This document shows positions 6,291 to 15,057 of a stretch of 64,000 nt of DNA, piece after piece. This DNA comes from Blastomonas aquatica (GTDB lineage: Bacteria > Pseudomonadota > Alphaproteobacteria > Sphingomonadales > Sphingomonadaceae). Every line of letters starts with the position of its first letter. Positions within the stretch are counted from its first letter, which is position 1. The position numbers and the translations under genes were made by a program. Location: the NCBI RefSeq assembly GCF_014639875.1, contig NZ_BMGD01000002.1, forward strand, positions 496,001-560,000, read 5' to 3'. The notes beneath the pieces are model-generated. The model saw only the letters and a program-made list of their open reading frames with translations. It searched no databases and had not been told where the DNA came from.

Positions 6291-7346
6291 ATGCAGAGGG
6301 GCAGCCAGTTCATCGGGGAATCAGGGGCGTTTCTGGACGCGGTCGAACGCGCCAGCCGCGCGGCCATGCTCAACCGTCCGGTGCTGGTCATCGGCGAGCG
6401 CGGGACCGGCAAGGAACTGATCGCCGAGCGCCTCCACCGCCTGTCCTCGCGCTGGGACGGGCCGCTGATCACCTTGAACTGCGCAGCGCTTCCCGAGACA
6501 TTGATCGAGGCCGAACTGTTCGGGCACGAGGCAGGCGCCTTCACCGGCGCGACCCGCGCGCGGCAGGGCCGGTTCGAGGAGGCCGATGGCGGCACCTTGT
6601 TCCTCGACGAACTCGCGACCTTGAGCTCGGCTGCGCAGGAGCGGCTACTGCGCGCGGTCGAATATGGCGAGATCACCCGCATTGGTTCCTCGCGCGCGAT
6701 CAAGGTCGATGTCCGCATTGTCGCGGCGACCAACGAGCATCTCCCCGAACTGGTCGATCAGGGCCGCTTCCGTGCTGATCTTCTCGACCGGCTGTCGTTC
6801 GAGGTGGTGACCCTGCCGCCGTTGCGGGTCCGCGAGGGCGACGTGATGGTGCTGGCCGACTTCTTCGGGCGGCGGATGGCAGCCGAGCTCGACTGGTCCG
6901 ATTGGCCCGGTTTCGGTGCGATGGCGACCGACGCGATGAAACGGCACAGCTGGCCTGGCAATGTCCGCGAACTGCGCAACGTTGTCGAACGCGCGGTCTA
7001 TCGCTGGGACGACCCTGAGCGGCCGGTCGATCACATCGTGTTCGATCCGTTCGAATCGCCGTGGAAGCCGCAACCGAGCAAGCGCAAGGCGAGCGCCGGT
7101 GCCTCGCCGTGCGACGAGGTGATCGATGCCGCGCTCGAGGATTCGCAGGTGCGCGCCGCGGTCGGCCAGACGGTCAATTTCGACGATGTCGACGATCTTC
7201 GCTCCGCGGTCGATGCACACGAAAAACGCATCCTCCAGGCCGCGCTCGCTCGCCACCGCTACAACCAGCGCCAGACCGCCAAGGCGCTCGGCCTGAGCTA
7301 CGACCAATTGCGCCACTGTTTGAAGAAGCACGACCTGTTGGGTTAG
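6291..7346 (+). CDS. pspF: Sigma-54-dependent activator PspF
   Basis: From the ATG at 6291 the product has 351 residues. It starts directly with the AAA+ domain and has no N-terminal sensor domain, as is typical of PspF. Walker A is GERGTGKE (residues 35-42), the sigma-54 contact loop GAFTGA is at 82-87 and Walker B is GTLFLDEL (101-108). The C-terminus has a Fis-type helix-turn-helix (RQTAKALGLSYDQLRHCLKKH). It is divergent from the psp operon and activates it when PspA lets go. A further in-frame ATG at 6249 lies in the promoter region and is less likely. Confidence 0.93.
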   Translation: MQRGSQFIGESGAFLDAVERASRAAMLNRPVLVIGERGTGKELIAERLHRLSSRWDGPLITLNCAALPETLIEAELFGHEAGAFTGATRARQGRFEEADGGTLFLDELATLSSAAQERLLRAVEYGEITRIGSSRAIKVDVRIVAATNEHLPELVDQGRFRADLLDRLSFEVVTLPPLRVREGDVMVLADFFGRRMAAELDWSDWPGFGAMATDAMKRHSWPGNVRELRNVVERAVYRWDDPERPVDHIVFDPFESPWKPQPSKRKASAGASPCDEVIDAALEDSQVRAAVGQTVNFDDVDDLRSAVDAHEKRILQAALARHRYNQRQTAKALGLSYDQLRHCLKKHDLLG

Positions 7347-7358
7347 GAGATGCTTGCG

Positions 7359-8165
7359 ATGCTCAGCTCAATTGTGAAGACGGCATTTGCGGTGGCGCTG
7401 CTGGTCGGCGGGGCAAGTGGTGCACAGGCCAAGGCCGACAAGAAGGACGTCGAAGCTACGCGCGCTGCCGAGCGAACAGGCGCTATGCTTTTTGCCTATG
7501 ATCAGGCTGCGTGGCACGGCACCGACAAGTTCATGACGGACGTGGCTTCATCGGTGCCCGCATCGGTGCGGGGATACATTGTTTTGCCCGAGTCTGGCGG
7601 CAGGCTGCGGGTTGTCTTCTATGCGGATAAGGATGGCCTCCTGGTCGCTTTCCGGTCCTATAGAGTCGCAGGTGGTCGTTCGGTGCGTGCCTTGCCTGCC
7701 GAATCCGGGGTTCCGTTGGATGCAACGGGTGTGCGCATGGTAGCTGCTCGTGAGGCAGCGCTGGCTTATGTGAAAGACAATGCGCTGCCGCTGTGTGCGA
7801 CCGCTGCGCCGAACATGGTTGTTTTCCCCCCGAACCAGAATGATCAAGTTGTCGTCTACGTAATGACGCCGCAGATTGAAAATGGCCGGATCCCTATGGG
7901 AGGACATTACCGGTTCGAATTCGATTCCGAGAACAGGTTGCTATCGCATCGGAAATTTTCGGAGGGGTGTCGGGTGATGAAGACGTCAATGGAAGGGCTG
8001 GGCTTGGCGATCCTAAGCCATCCCCTTGACGGCCATCCCACTGAAATACACGGCTTCCTCAGCCGAATGACGCCATTTCCTATCACCGTCGGCCTTGCCA
8101 ATCGCGATGTCTGGATCGCCAGCAAAGGCAAGTTTGAATACGCTGGGCGCTTGAAGCCGGAATGA
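7359..8165 (+). CDS. Secreted hypothetical protein downstream of pspF
   Basis: The 268-residue product has a signal peptide (MLSSIVKTAFAVALLVGGASGAQA). The ATG at 7359 is chosen because AGGAG at 7345-7349 is 9 nt upstream, whereas the ATG at 7350 directly abuts it. The mature domain is mixed alpha/beta with two cysteines (ALPLCATAAP and SEGCRVMK) that could form a disulfide. I do not recognise the family. It begins 12 bp after the pspF stop and is probably cotranscribed with it, which makes a periplasmic role tied to envelope stress possible but unproven. Confidence 0.75.
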   Translation: MLSSIVKTAFAVALLVGGASGAQAKADKKDVEATRAAERTGAMLFAYDQAAWHGTDKFMTDVASSVPASVRGYIVLPESGGRLRVVFYADKDGLLVAFRSYRVAGGRSVRALPAESGVPLDATGVRMVAAREAALAYVKDNALPLCATAAPNMVVFPPNQNDQVVVYVMTPQIENGRIPMGGHYRFEFDSENRLLSHRKFSEGCRVMKTSMEGLGLAILSHPLDGHPTEIHGFLSRMTPFPITVGLANRDVWIASKGKFEYAGRLKPE

Positions 8166-8215
8166 GCAACCGAAAATCGCTGGACGCGCGAACGATGGGC
8201 TGAAAGGGGAAGCCG

Positions 8216-9397
8216 ATGAAGCTTGCCCATTTCAATCCCGCCGATTTCCTTGCCACCCACTGGCAGCGTGCACCGCTGCTGATCCGCAATCCGTGGGATG
8301 ACTGGGCGTGCCCGGTCGAGGCCGATGAACTTGCGGGGTTGGCCTGCGAACCGCAGGTCGAAGCGCGCCTGATCGAGCAGACCGCTGATGCCGACTGGAC
8401 GGTCGAGCATGGGCCGCTGGCGGAAGACCGCTTTGCCACGCTTGGAAAAACCCCTTGGACGCTGCTGGTGCAGGCGGTCGATCACCATATGCCGCAGGTT
8501 GCAGCGCTGCTGGCGCAATTCCGCTTCGTGCCCAACTGGCGGGTCGATGACGTGATGGTCAGCTTTGCCAGCGATGGCGGCGGGGTGGGGCCGCATTTCG
8601 ACCAGTATGACGTGTTCCTGATCCAGGGGCAGGGGCGCAGGCGCTGGCAGATCGGTTCGCACTGCGGCGAAACGAGCCCACTGCTGCCGCATGGCGATCT
8701 CAAGCTGCTGCGCGACTTTTCGCCGACGCAGGAGTGGGTGCTGGAGCCCGGCGACATGCTCTATGTCCCGCCGGGCGTGTCGCACAACGGCATCGCGCTT
8801 GGCGATGATTGCATGACGCTGTCGATCGGCTTTCGCGCACCGTCGCGTGCCGAGCTGATCGGCGACTGGAGCGACCATCTGCTCGAGGACATGAGCGACG
8901 ACGACCGCTTTGCCGACCCGGGCCTCGCGCTGCAGGCCAACCCCGGCGAGATCGGCGCGGAGGCCTTGGCGCAGCTGCGCCAGATGATGATCGAGGCGCT
9001 GGGTGATGAACAGCGCTTCGCGCGATGGTTCGGCGCGTACAGCAGCACCCGCAAATATCCCGATGTCGACTGGCGTCCCGAAGAGCCGCTGAGACTTGCC
9101 GAGATCCGCGAGGCGATCGAACAGGGGATGGAGCTTCAGCGCAACCCCGCGAGCCGCTTTGCCTTCGTGCGCGAGGGCGGGGAAGCGCTGGTGCTGTTCG
9201 TCGATGGCGAGACGTTCGAGTGCAGCGCGGAGACCTCGGCGCTGGGCGAGACGATTTGTGCCAACGACACCGTCAGGATCGAAGCCGCCACCGATGCTGC
9301 ATGCGATTTGCTGCAGTCTTTGTGCAATATGGGCAGCGTCGCATTTGTCAGTGACGACGACGAGGACGACGCAGACTATGAGGATGACGAAGGCTGA
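8216..9397 (+). CDS. roxA: RoxA/YcfD-type ribosomal oxygenase (JmjC cupin)
   Basis: The 393-residue protein matches the bacterial L16-arginine hydroxylase family: N-terminal HFNPADFLATHWQRAPLLIRN, then the Fe(II) ligands in HFDQYDVFLIQ (H-x-D) and the distal His in PPGVSHNG. Such enzymes use 2-oxoglutarate and O2 to hydroxylate an arginine of ribosomal protein L16. After the cupin comes the helical and winged-helix part typical of the family. The last 14 residues are almost all Asp/Glu, an acidic tail not needed for catalysis. It stands apart from translation genes. Confidence 0.88.
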   Translation: MKLAHFNPADFLATHWQRAPLLIRNPWDDWACPVEADELAGLACEPQVEARLIEQTADADWTVEHGPLAEDRFATLGKTPWTLLVQAVDHHMPQVAALLAQFRFVPNWRVDDVMVSFASDGGGVGPHFDQYDVFLIQGQGRRRWQIGSHCGETSPLLPHGDLKLLRDFSPTQEWVLEPGDMLYVPPGVSHNGIALGDDCMTLSIGFRAPSRAELIGDWSDHLLEDMSDDDRFADPGLALQANPGEIGAEALAQLRQMMIEALGDEQRFARWFGAYSSTRKYPDVDWRPEEPLRLAEIREAIEQGMELQRNPASRFAFVREGGEALVLFVDGETFECSAETSALGETICANDTVRIEAATDAACDLLQSLCNMGSVAFVSDDDEDDADYEDDEG

Positions 9398-9994
9398 TCA
9401 GGCCGCATCCACCGCGCGCCAGGTGCCCGGTTCGATGCCCTGCAACGACCATGGCCCGACCGCCTGACGTACCAGCCGCAAGGTCGGGAAGCCGACCGCA
9501 GCGGTCATCCGGCGCACCTGCCGATTGCGGCCCTCGCGGATCGTCAGGTTGATCCAGCCATCGGTCACGGTCTTGCGGAAACGCACCGGCGGATCGCGCG
9601 GCCAAAGATCGGGGTCGGCGATGCGCTCGGCCTCGGCGGGGCGGGTCATCCCATCTTTCAACTGCACGCCTTTGCGCAGCGCCGCGAGCGCCTCATCGGT
9701 GATCGTCCCTTCGACCTGCACCAGATAGGTTTTGGCCATCTTGAATTTCGGATCGGCGATGCGCGCCTGCAACCGGCCATCGGCGGTGAGCAGCACCAGC
9801 CCTTCGCTGTCATGGTCCAGCCGCCCGGCAGGATACACGCCTGGAACGTCGATAAAGTCCGCCAGGGTCGTTCGGTCGCCATCCCTGCTGAACTGGCAGA
9901 TGACGCCATAGGGTTTGTTGAACAGGATGAGCTGGGACAAGGGCAAGCGACTTTCTGCGCTGGATGGGTGGCATATTGGTGCAAGGCTTGGCAC
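9398..9994 (-). CDS. rluE: 23S rRNA pseudouridine synthase, RluE type
   Basis: The 198-residue protein has the RsuA-family motif GRLDHDSEGLVLLT with the catalytic Asp, an opening ILFNKPYGVICQFS, and EGRNRQVRRMTAAVG near the C-terminus. It lacks an N-terminal S4 domain and is short, which fits RluE (U2457 of 23S rRNA in E. coli) better than RluB or RsuA. The first 16-20 residues look non-conserved; an internal TTG about 48 bp downstream may be the true start. It converges with the roxA-like gene, whose stop is directly adjacent. Confidence 0.85.
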   Translation of the reverse strand: MPSLAPICHPSSAESRLPLSQLILFNKPYGVICQFSRDGDRTTLADFIDVPGVYPAGRLDHDSEGLVLLTADGRLQARIADPKFKMAKTYLVQVEGTITDEALAALRKGVQLKDGMTRPAEAERIADPDLWPRDPPVRFRKTVTDGWINLTIREGRNRQVRRMTAAVGFPTLRLVRQAVGPWSLQGIEPGTWRAVDAA

Positions 9995-10038
9995 AGGGGA
10001 GCATCACACAACAAACACAATCGAGAGAGGCTTCTTCC

Positions 10039-11172
10039 ATGACCCTTCCCCAAAGCTATCTGCAGATGATCTCCACTGTCAGCGCCGAAGGCCAGCTGAC
10101 CATGGAGCTGGTCGAAAAGCCCATGCCGACGCCCGGTCCCGACGAGGTCGTGATCCGCGTCGAGGCGACACCGATCAACCCGTCCGACCAGGGCGTGATG
10201 TTCGGCTGGGCCAGCATGGGTGGCGCCACGACATCGGGCAGCGGCGCCCACACCAAGCTGACCGCGCCGGTTTCGCCGCAGGGGATGGGCGTGATGAAGG
10301 CACGCATCGGTCAGCCTTTGCCGGTCGGCAACGAAGGTGCAGGCACGGTCGTCGCCGCCGGATCGGGCGAATATGCGCAGAGCCTGATGGGCAGGGTCGT
10401 CGCAGTGATGGGGGGCGGCATGTATGCGCAGTACCGTATGGCGCCTGCGATGATGTGTCTGCCGCTGCAGGACGGCCACACCGCGCGCGATGGCGCATCG
10501 TGCTTCGTCAACCCGCTGACCGCGCTGTCGATGGTCGAAACGATGCGGATGGAAGGCCACACCGCGCTGGTTCACACCGCTGCTGCCTCGAACCTTGGCC
10601 AGATGCTCAACCGCATCTGCCAGGCCGATGGTGTCGAGCTGGTCAACATCGTGCGAAAGCCCGAACAGGCCGAATTGCTGCGCGGCATGGGCGCGCAGTA
10701 CGTCGTCGATTCGAGCAGCGACAGCTTCATGGCGGACCTCACCAATGCGATCCACGCCACCGGCGCGACCTTGGCGTTCGATGCCACCGGCGGCGGCAAC
10801 CTCGCCTCGACGATCCTGAGCGCGATGGAAGCAGCCGCAGCGCGCACGCCCGGCGCCTACAGCATCTATGGTTCGGTCAAGCACAAGCAGGTCTATCTGT
10901 ATGGCGGGCTCGACACCTCGGCGACGACGCTCAACCGCGGCTATGGCATGGCCTGGGGCGTCGGCGGCTGGCTGCTGCCCAACTTCCTCGCCAAGGCCGG
11001 CGGAGATGTCGCGACGCGGCTTCGCGCGCGGGTGGCGGCTGAACTGAAGACGACCTTTGCCAGCCACTACACCGACGAGCTCTCGCTCGAACAGGCGCTG
11101 CAGGCCGATGTCGTCGCGCGGTACAATGCCAAGACCACGGGCGAGAAGTTCCTGATCTGCCCGCAGAAGTAA
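10039..11172 (+). CDS. Zinc-binding-type (MDR) alcohol dehydrogenase-like oxidoreductase
   Basis: The 377-residue product starts at ATG 10039 behind GAGAGAGG. It has the MDR layout: an N-terminal GroES-like domain (PGPDEVVIRVEATPINPSD) and a Rossmann domain (HTAAASNLGQMLNRIC; AFDATGGGNLAST). NAD(P)H is the likely cofactor. The usual structural-zinc cysteines are absent, so it belongs to the zinc-free quinone reductase-like branch. Substrate is unknown. It is divergent from rluE and is followed by a repeat element. Confidence 0.82.
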   Translation: MTLPQSYLQMISTVSAEGQLTMELVEKPMPTPGPDEVVIRVEATPINPSDQGVMFGWASMGGATTSGSGAHTKLTAPVSPQGMGVMKARIGQPLPVGNEGAGTVVAAGSGEYAQSLMGRVVAVMGGGMYAQYRMAPAMMCLPLQDGHTARDGASCFVNPLTALSMVETMRMEGHTALVHTAAASNLGQMLNRICQADGVELVNIVRKPEQAELLRGMGAQYVVDSSSDSFMADLTNAIHATGATLAFDATGGGNLASTILSAMEAAAARTPGAYSIYGSVKHKQVYLYGGLDTSATTLNRGYGMAWGVGGWLLPNFLAKAGGDVATRLRARVAAELKTTFASHYTDELSLEQALQADVVARYNAKTTGEKFLICPQK

Positions 11173-11217
11173 GCGGTGGGCGGCGGCGGACAGGGGAGCT
11201 TCCGTTCTCCGCCGCCC

Positions 11218-11300
11218 CGTCATTCCCGCGAACGCGGGAATGCTGCTTTTTCGCTGCCGTAACCGCAATAGCGGGACCCCCGCGTGCGCGGGGGTGACGA
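11218..11300. repeat. Family B inverted-repeat element (copy 1)
   Basis: The outer arms CGTCATTCCCGCG...GCGGGAAT and CCCCCGCGTGCGCGGGGGTGACG bracket an 82-bp element that can fold into two hairpins. It lies after the stop of the MDR gene. Copies 2 and 3 are at 13629-13711 and 52394-52476 with the same arms and a more variable middle. Confidence 0.85.
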
Positions 11301-11459
11301 AACTGGAAGTGCAATCAAATCTGGCTGGCATGCAATCTCGTTCAAGAAACCATGCTATAACATGAACGATCTTTCCAGAAATTGTTCAGCCAGTCTCCCT
11401 TAAACATGAACACAACGGATGGCGAATCGGCGCTGTCCCGGTCTCTAGGGAGACAGATT

Positions 11460-11951
11460 ATGAAGAAGTTTCTTATTGCTGCTGCCGCCGCCGGTGCAGT
11501 GACCCTTTCCGCAGCGCCCGCTATGGCCGCTCCGATGACCCATGCTGCAGCCCCCAGCGCTGCAGCTGCTTATGGCCTGACCCACGAAGCGCCATCCGCG
11601 CACCAGTATCGTCGCGGTTACGACAATGACTTCCAGCGTCGCGGCTATGGCAACAACGGCTACAATGATCGCGGTGGTCGCTTCAATGACCGCTTTGACG
11701 ACCGTTACGACCGTCGCGCGGTGCGCGGCTGGAATGGCCAGTCCTGGCGCGGCAATGATGGCCGCACCTACTGTCGCCGTGACAATGGCACCACCGGTCT
11801 GCTGATCGGCGGCGCGGTAGGCGCTCTGGCCGGCAACGAGATCGCAGGACGCGGTGACCGCACCGTCGGCGCGATCATTGGCGGGATTGGCGGCGCGCTG
11901 CTCGGCCGGACGATCGATCGCGGCGGCAACAACGGCTACAGTTGCCGCTAA
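11460..11951 (+). CDS. Glycine-zipper 2TM-domain outer-envelope protein
   Basis: The 163-residue product starts at the ATG giving MKKFLIAAAAAGAVTLSAAPAMAA, a clear signal peptide; longer in-frame starts are rejected. The middle is rich in Arg, Asp, Tyr and Asn (about residues 50-105). The C-terminal part is a glycine zipper (LLIGGAVGALAGNEIAGRGD, then GAIIGGIGGALLGRTID), the 2TM motif of Rick_17kDa-like envelope proteins. It is probably associated with the outer membrane. A hairpin terminator follows. The upstream region has TGAAC-N16-GTT, a possible weak general-stress promoter. Confidence 0.85.
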   Translation: MKKFLIAAAAAGAVTLSAAPAMAAPMTHAAAPSAAAAYGLTHEAPSAHQYRRGYDNDFQRRGYGNNGYNDRGGRFNDRFDDRYDRRAVRGWNGQSWRGNDGRTYCRRDNGTTGLLIGGAVGALAGNEIAGRGDRTVGAIIGGIGGALLGRTIDRGGNNGYSCR

Positions 11952-12003
11952 CACCTTTTCGCCCGCCCTCTTTTCCATCGAGAGAGCGAGGTGAATGGGG
12001 AGA

Positions 12004-12035
12004 CCCCTCTCCGCCGTAAAGCGGGGAGGGGTTTT
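12004..12035 (+). terminator. Rho-independent terminator after the glycine-zipper gene
   Basis: CCCCTCTCCGC (12004-12014) pairs with GCGGGGAGGGG (12021-12031) with one G-U pair, followed by TTTT. It lies about 50 bp after the stop at 11951. Confidence 0.8.
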
Positions 12036-12114
12036 GCGTTTTGGGGGCACGACTTGCCAATGCGCGCCGCGCTGCCTATCCCCGGCTGCTGAAAAACAGG
12101 TGGGAGGACGCGGC

Positions 12115-12669
12115 ATGATCAACGGACCGATATTGGTGACCCAGCGGCTGATCCTGCGTCCGCCGGGGCCCGAGGATTTCGAGGCGTGGGCCAAGTTCTC
12201 CGCCGACGAAGAGACGATGCGCTATCTGGGCGGGGTGCAGCCGCGCGCGGTTGCCTGGCGCGGCCTATGTTCGATGGCAGGCGCGTGGCATATTCACGGC
12301 TTTGCGATGTTCTCGCTGATCACACGCGATACCGGCGAATGGATCGGGCGGATCGGTCCATGGCAGCCCGAGGGCTGGCCCGGTACCGAGGTGGGCTGGG
12401 GCGTGCTCAGCAGCCATGCTGGCAAGGGCTATGCGCTCGAAGCGGCTGTCGCGACGATCGATTATGCGTTCGATCTGCTCGGCTGGGACAATGTCATCCA
12501 CACCATCGATCCGGAGAACAGCGCCTCGATCGCGCTGGCCGAGCGACTGGGATCGCGCAATCAGGGTCCGACACGGCTGCCCGAACCGTATCACGAGTTT
12601 CCGGTGGATTGTTATGGCCAGACGAAGAGTGAATGGCAGGAAAACCGCAAGAAATTTGTCCGATACTGA
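12115..12669 (+). CDS. GNAT family N-acetyltransferase (RimJ/RimL-like)
   Basis: The 184-residue product starts at ATG 12115 behind GGGAGGAC. It opens with LVTQRLILRPPGPEDFEAW, the classic start of RimJ/RimL-type GNAT enzymes, and contains the acetyl-CoA region (GWGVLSSHAGKGYALEAA) and IHTIDPENSASIALAERLG. It transfers an acetyl group to an unidentified amine, often an amino-terminus or a small molecule. It is a single gene between two envelope-protein genes. A second, unrelated GNAT of the same subfamily is at 24528. Confidence 0.88.
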   Translation: MINGPILVTQRLILRPPGPEDFEAWAKFSADEETMRYLGGVQPRAVAWRGLCSMAGAWHIHGFAMFSLITRDTGEWIGRIGPWQPEGWPGTEVGWGVLSSHAGKGYALEAAVATIDYAFDLLGWDNVIHTIDPENSASIALAERLGSRNQGPTRLPEPYHEFPVDCYGQTKSEWQENRKKFVRY

Positions 12670-12836
12670 AACGGCTTGCCAGCAATTCCCGAAATAGGAC
12701 AGAACGGCACCTGAAACCGGCAGAGTTAACCCTCTTTTGCCGGGACAGCCTTGCGCAACCGCAGGCATGGCTAACAGAATGCTAAGAGCCTTGTCCTAGA
12801 CCGACAGGCATCCGTTAGATGATGAGGATCTCCGCC

Positions 12837-13592
12837 ATGGCACACCGTTCGTTCGCGATGTCGCGCAATCTGCTGGCACTGGGCGCAGCTACTCTGGTGC
12901 TCGCCGCCTGCCAGAAGACCGACGATAGCGCCGCACAGGATGAGGATGCAGCCCTGCTCGCCGACGCTGCCGACCCGGCGATGAAGGGCGCGCTGGAAGA
13001 TCAGATCCTGGTCGATCCCAATCTGGTCGACAAATCGAACCGCAACGCTGTGCTCGCCGAAGGCAGCGATGGATCGGTTCCGTCCGCAGGCGTCCCCAAG
13101 GGCCAGCTTGCCGCCGTGGAAAAGGCAGCCGCCGCCGCGATCGGCCCGCGCGGCCTGATGAAGGCGCCCCAGCCCAAAAAGGTTGCCGCCGAAGAGTGCA
13201 AGGACTGCAACCAGGGCAGCACGCTCGGGGCCAAGGCCGCGCAGCAAACCGGCGTGTGCGATGGCAAGCTTGATTATGCGATGGGCTGGGCCAACCGGAT
13301 GCCCGCCGATTTCGCGGTCTACCCGCGTGCCAATGTGAAAGAGGCCGCAGGCGTCGACAAGGGCCAGTGCAACATCCGCGTGGTCAACTTCACAACGCCC
13401 GCCGCGCTCAAGAACGTTGTCGATTTCTACTACACCAAGGCCCGGCGTGGCGGTTATTCCGCCGAATACCAGTTGCGCGGTGCCGACCATGTGCTGGGCG
13501 GCACCAAGGGCGAACAGGCGTTTGTGCTGTTCTTGAAGCCAATGGCCAATGGCGGGACGGAAGTGGATATCGTGGCCAACGGCGGGCGTTGA
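12837..13592 (+). CDS. Putative lipoprotein, function unknown
   Basis: The 251-residue product starts at ATG 12837, 7 nt after GAGGAT. A signal ending LVLAAC is a lipobox, so the mature protein begins at Cys and is lipid-anchored. The middle is Ala/Lys-rich and low in complexity. A C-x-x-C pair (EECKDCNQG) precedes a folded C-terminal domain of about 110 residues (YPRANVKEAAGVDKGQCNIRVVNF ... DFYYTKARRGGYSAEY). I do not recognise the family. A repeat element follows. Confidence 0.78.
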   Translation: MAHRSFAMSRNLLALGAATLVLAACQKTDDSAAQDEDAALLADAADPAMKGALEDQILVDPNLVDKSNRNAVLAEGSDGSVPSAGVPKGQLAAVEKAAAAAIGPRGLMKAPQPKKVAAEECKDCNQGSTLGAKAAQQTGVCDGKLDYAMGWANRMPADFAVYPRANVKEAAGVDKGQCNIRVVNFTTPAALKNVVDFYYTKARRGGYSAEYQLRGADHVLGGTKGEQAFVLFLKPMANGGTEVDIVANGGR

Positions 13593-13628
13593 TTTCCGCT
13601 AGGCTCAGCTAACATTCTCAAACCCCTT

Positions 13629-13711
13629 CGTCATTCCCGCGCAGGCGGGAATCCCGCTTTCTCCTCGCCCTAAGCGCAAAAGCGGGACCCCCGCGTGCGC
13701 GGGGGTGACGA
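13629..13711. repeat. Family B inverted-repeat element (copy 2)
   Basis: It has the same arms as copy 1: CGTCATTCCCGCG with GCGGGAATC, then CCCCCGCGTGCGCGGGGGTGACGAA. The inner segment differs. It lies between two convergent genes (stops at 13592 and 13753) and could serve as a bidirectional transcript end. Confidence 0.85.
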
Positions 13712-13752
13712 ACAAGTTTTTCGGTCGTCGGTCTGTTCTCACCGGAGAACGG

Positions 13753-15057
13753 CTAGTCAGGATCGGGAAAGTCGGCTCCACCCATCCTGGGCATTTCCTT
13801 GATGTAGATATCGCGCTGCGGGAATGGGATTTCCACGCCGTGTTCCTTGAAAAGAATCCACACCCGCATCAGCACGTCTCCGCGGATGTTGCCCATGCCG
13901 CCTTCGGGATCCGAGATCCAGGCGCGGATTTCCCAGTTGACCGAATTGTCGCCAAAGTCGGTCATCCAGATGCGCGGAGCGGGGTCCTTGAGAACCCGGG
14001 GCGCCTCGGCCACGGCCTTGTGCAGCAGCGCTTCAACCTGCTGCATGTCGCTGGTATAGGCGACGCCGATCGGAATCCGCATCCGGACGTTGCGGTCGGA
14101 ATACGACCAGTTTTCCACCGCCGTTGTCATCAAATCCTCGTTCGGGATCAGATGCTCCTTGCCGTCGCGGGTGATGACAGAAACCGCACGCACGCCGATC
14201 TTGTTCACCCAGCCGAAACTGTCCTTCACTGCAATGACATCGCCGGGCTTGATCGACCGGTCGAGCAGCAAGATGATCCCGGCAAACAGGTTGCCGATCG
14301 TCTTCTGGAGGCCAAAGCCAACCGCCAGGCCAAAGGCACCCGAAAAGAAGCTGAGTGCGGTGAGGTCGATCCCAAGCGCATCGGTGCCGACGAAGAACGC
14401 GACGACGATGACGATGACGCCCGCGATCTTCTGACCCAGCAGTTTCTGCGTCGGATCCAGCCCGTCGCTGCTGCCGATGACGTGCCCGGCGATGCGGTTG
14501 ACCACCCGCGCTGCGGTGTAGAGCACCAGCACCGTCACCGAGATCGTCACAACCCACAGCAGCGAGAAGCGCTTCTCGCCCAGGTTGAAGCCCACCCGGT
14601 CCATCGCGATGGTGATCGGGTCGAGCCCGCCGAACATGCTGGCGAGAATCGAGATCAACGTCGCCAGCCCGAGGAACGTGCCCAGCCAGTCGGGCATTCG
14701 CACCCCGCGCACCAGATCGTTGACGAACAGCGCGAGCGCAATCGCCAGCGTCAGGCCAAAGATGACCGAGGCGATAAGGCTCCATTCGTAGAGGTTCAGC
14801 GCCATGCCGATCAGCATGGCGGTGGTGAAACGGCGGACCATGTCGCGAATGCGGCGGCGCGCGATCGGGCTTTCATAGCCAGCGCGCCGTTCCCAGATCG
14901 CTGCAAGACGCAGATAGACCAGGCGGCTGAGCCCCCAGCCCAAGATTAGCGCGGTGGTGGCGATCAGTCCGGCGAGAATGCCTTCGATGTATTGCAGGTC
15001 ATCGGGGCGACGTATCCAGCCCCAGCGCAAAAAAGCCGTCGTGATCGCTTCGTTCAT
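13753..15057 (-). CDS. Mechanosensitive channel, MscS family
   Basis: The 434-residue membrane protein has about six hydrophobic helices and then the MscS core: the pore-lining Gly/Ala helix (FFSGAFGLAVGFGLQKTIGN) and the beta domain (IKPGDVIAVKDSFGWVNKIGVRAVSVITRDG, LIPNEDLMT, VENWSYSDRNVRMRIPIGVAY). Such channels release solutes on hypo-osmotic shock. The extra N-terminal helices make it larger than E. coli MscS (286 residues). The start overlaps the stop of metC (ATGA), so the two are translationally coupled. Confidence 0.92.
   Translation of the reverse strand: MNEAITTAFLRWGWIRRPDDLQYIEGILAGLIATTALILGWGLSRLVYLRLAAIWERRAGYESPIARRRIRDMVRRFTTAMLIGMALNLYEWSLIASVIFGLTLAIALALFVNDLVRGVRMPDWLGTFLGLATLISILASMFGGLDPITIAMDRVGFNLGEKRFSLLWVVTISVTVLVLYTAARVVNRIAGHVIGSSDGLDPTQKLLGQKIAGVIVIVVAFFVGTDALGIDLTALSFFSGAFGLAVGFGLQKTIGNLFAGIILLLDRSIKPGDVIAVKDSFGWVNKIGVRAVSVITRDGKEHLIPNEDLMTTAVENWSYSDRNVRMRIPIGVAYTSDMQQVEALLHKAVAEAPRVLKDPAPRIWMTDFGDNSVNWEIRAWISDPEGGMGNIRGDVLMRVWILFKEHGVEIPFPQRDIYIKEMPRMGGADFPDPD

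Noticed and set aside
9658-11331. A 557-codon open frame on the minus strand
   Set aside because: It lies opposite the MDR oxidoreductase and rluE, both with clear domains. Its residues are Arg/His-rich with no motif, as expected for the antisense of G+C-rich genes.
12799-12812. TAGACCGACAGG as a further copy of the TetR-type operator
   Set aside because: Only the left half is present; there is no matching GGTCTA half at the correct spacing.
13705-14949. A 414-codon open frame on the plus strand opposite the MscS gene
   Set aside because: The MscS frame has the pore and beta-domain motifs; the opposite frame is a low-complexity His/Asp/Arg shadow.
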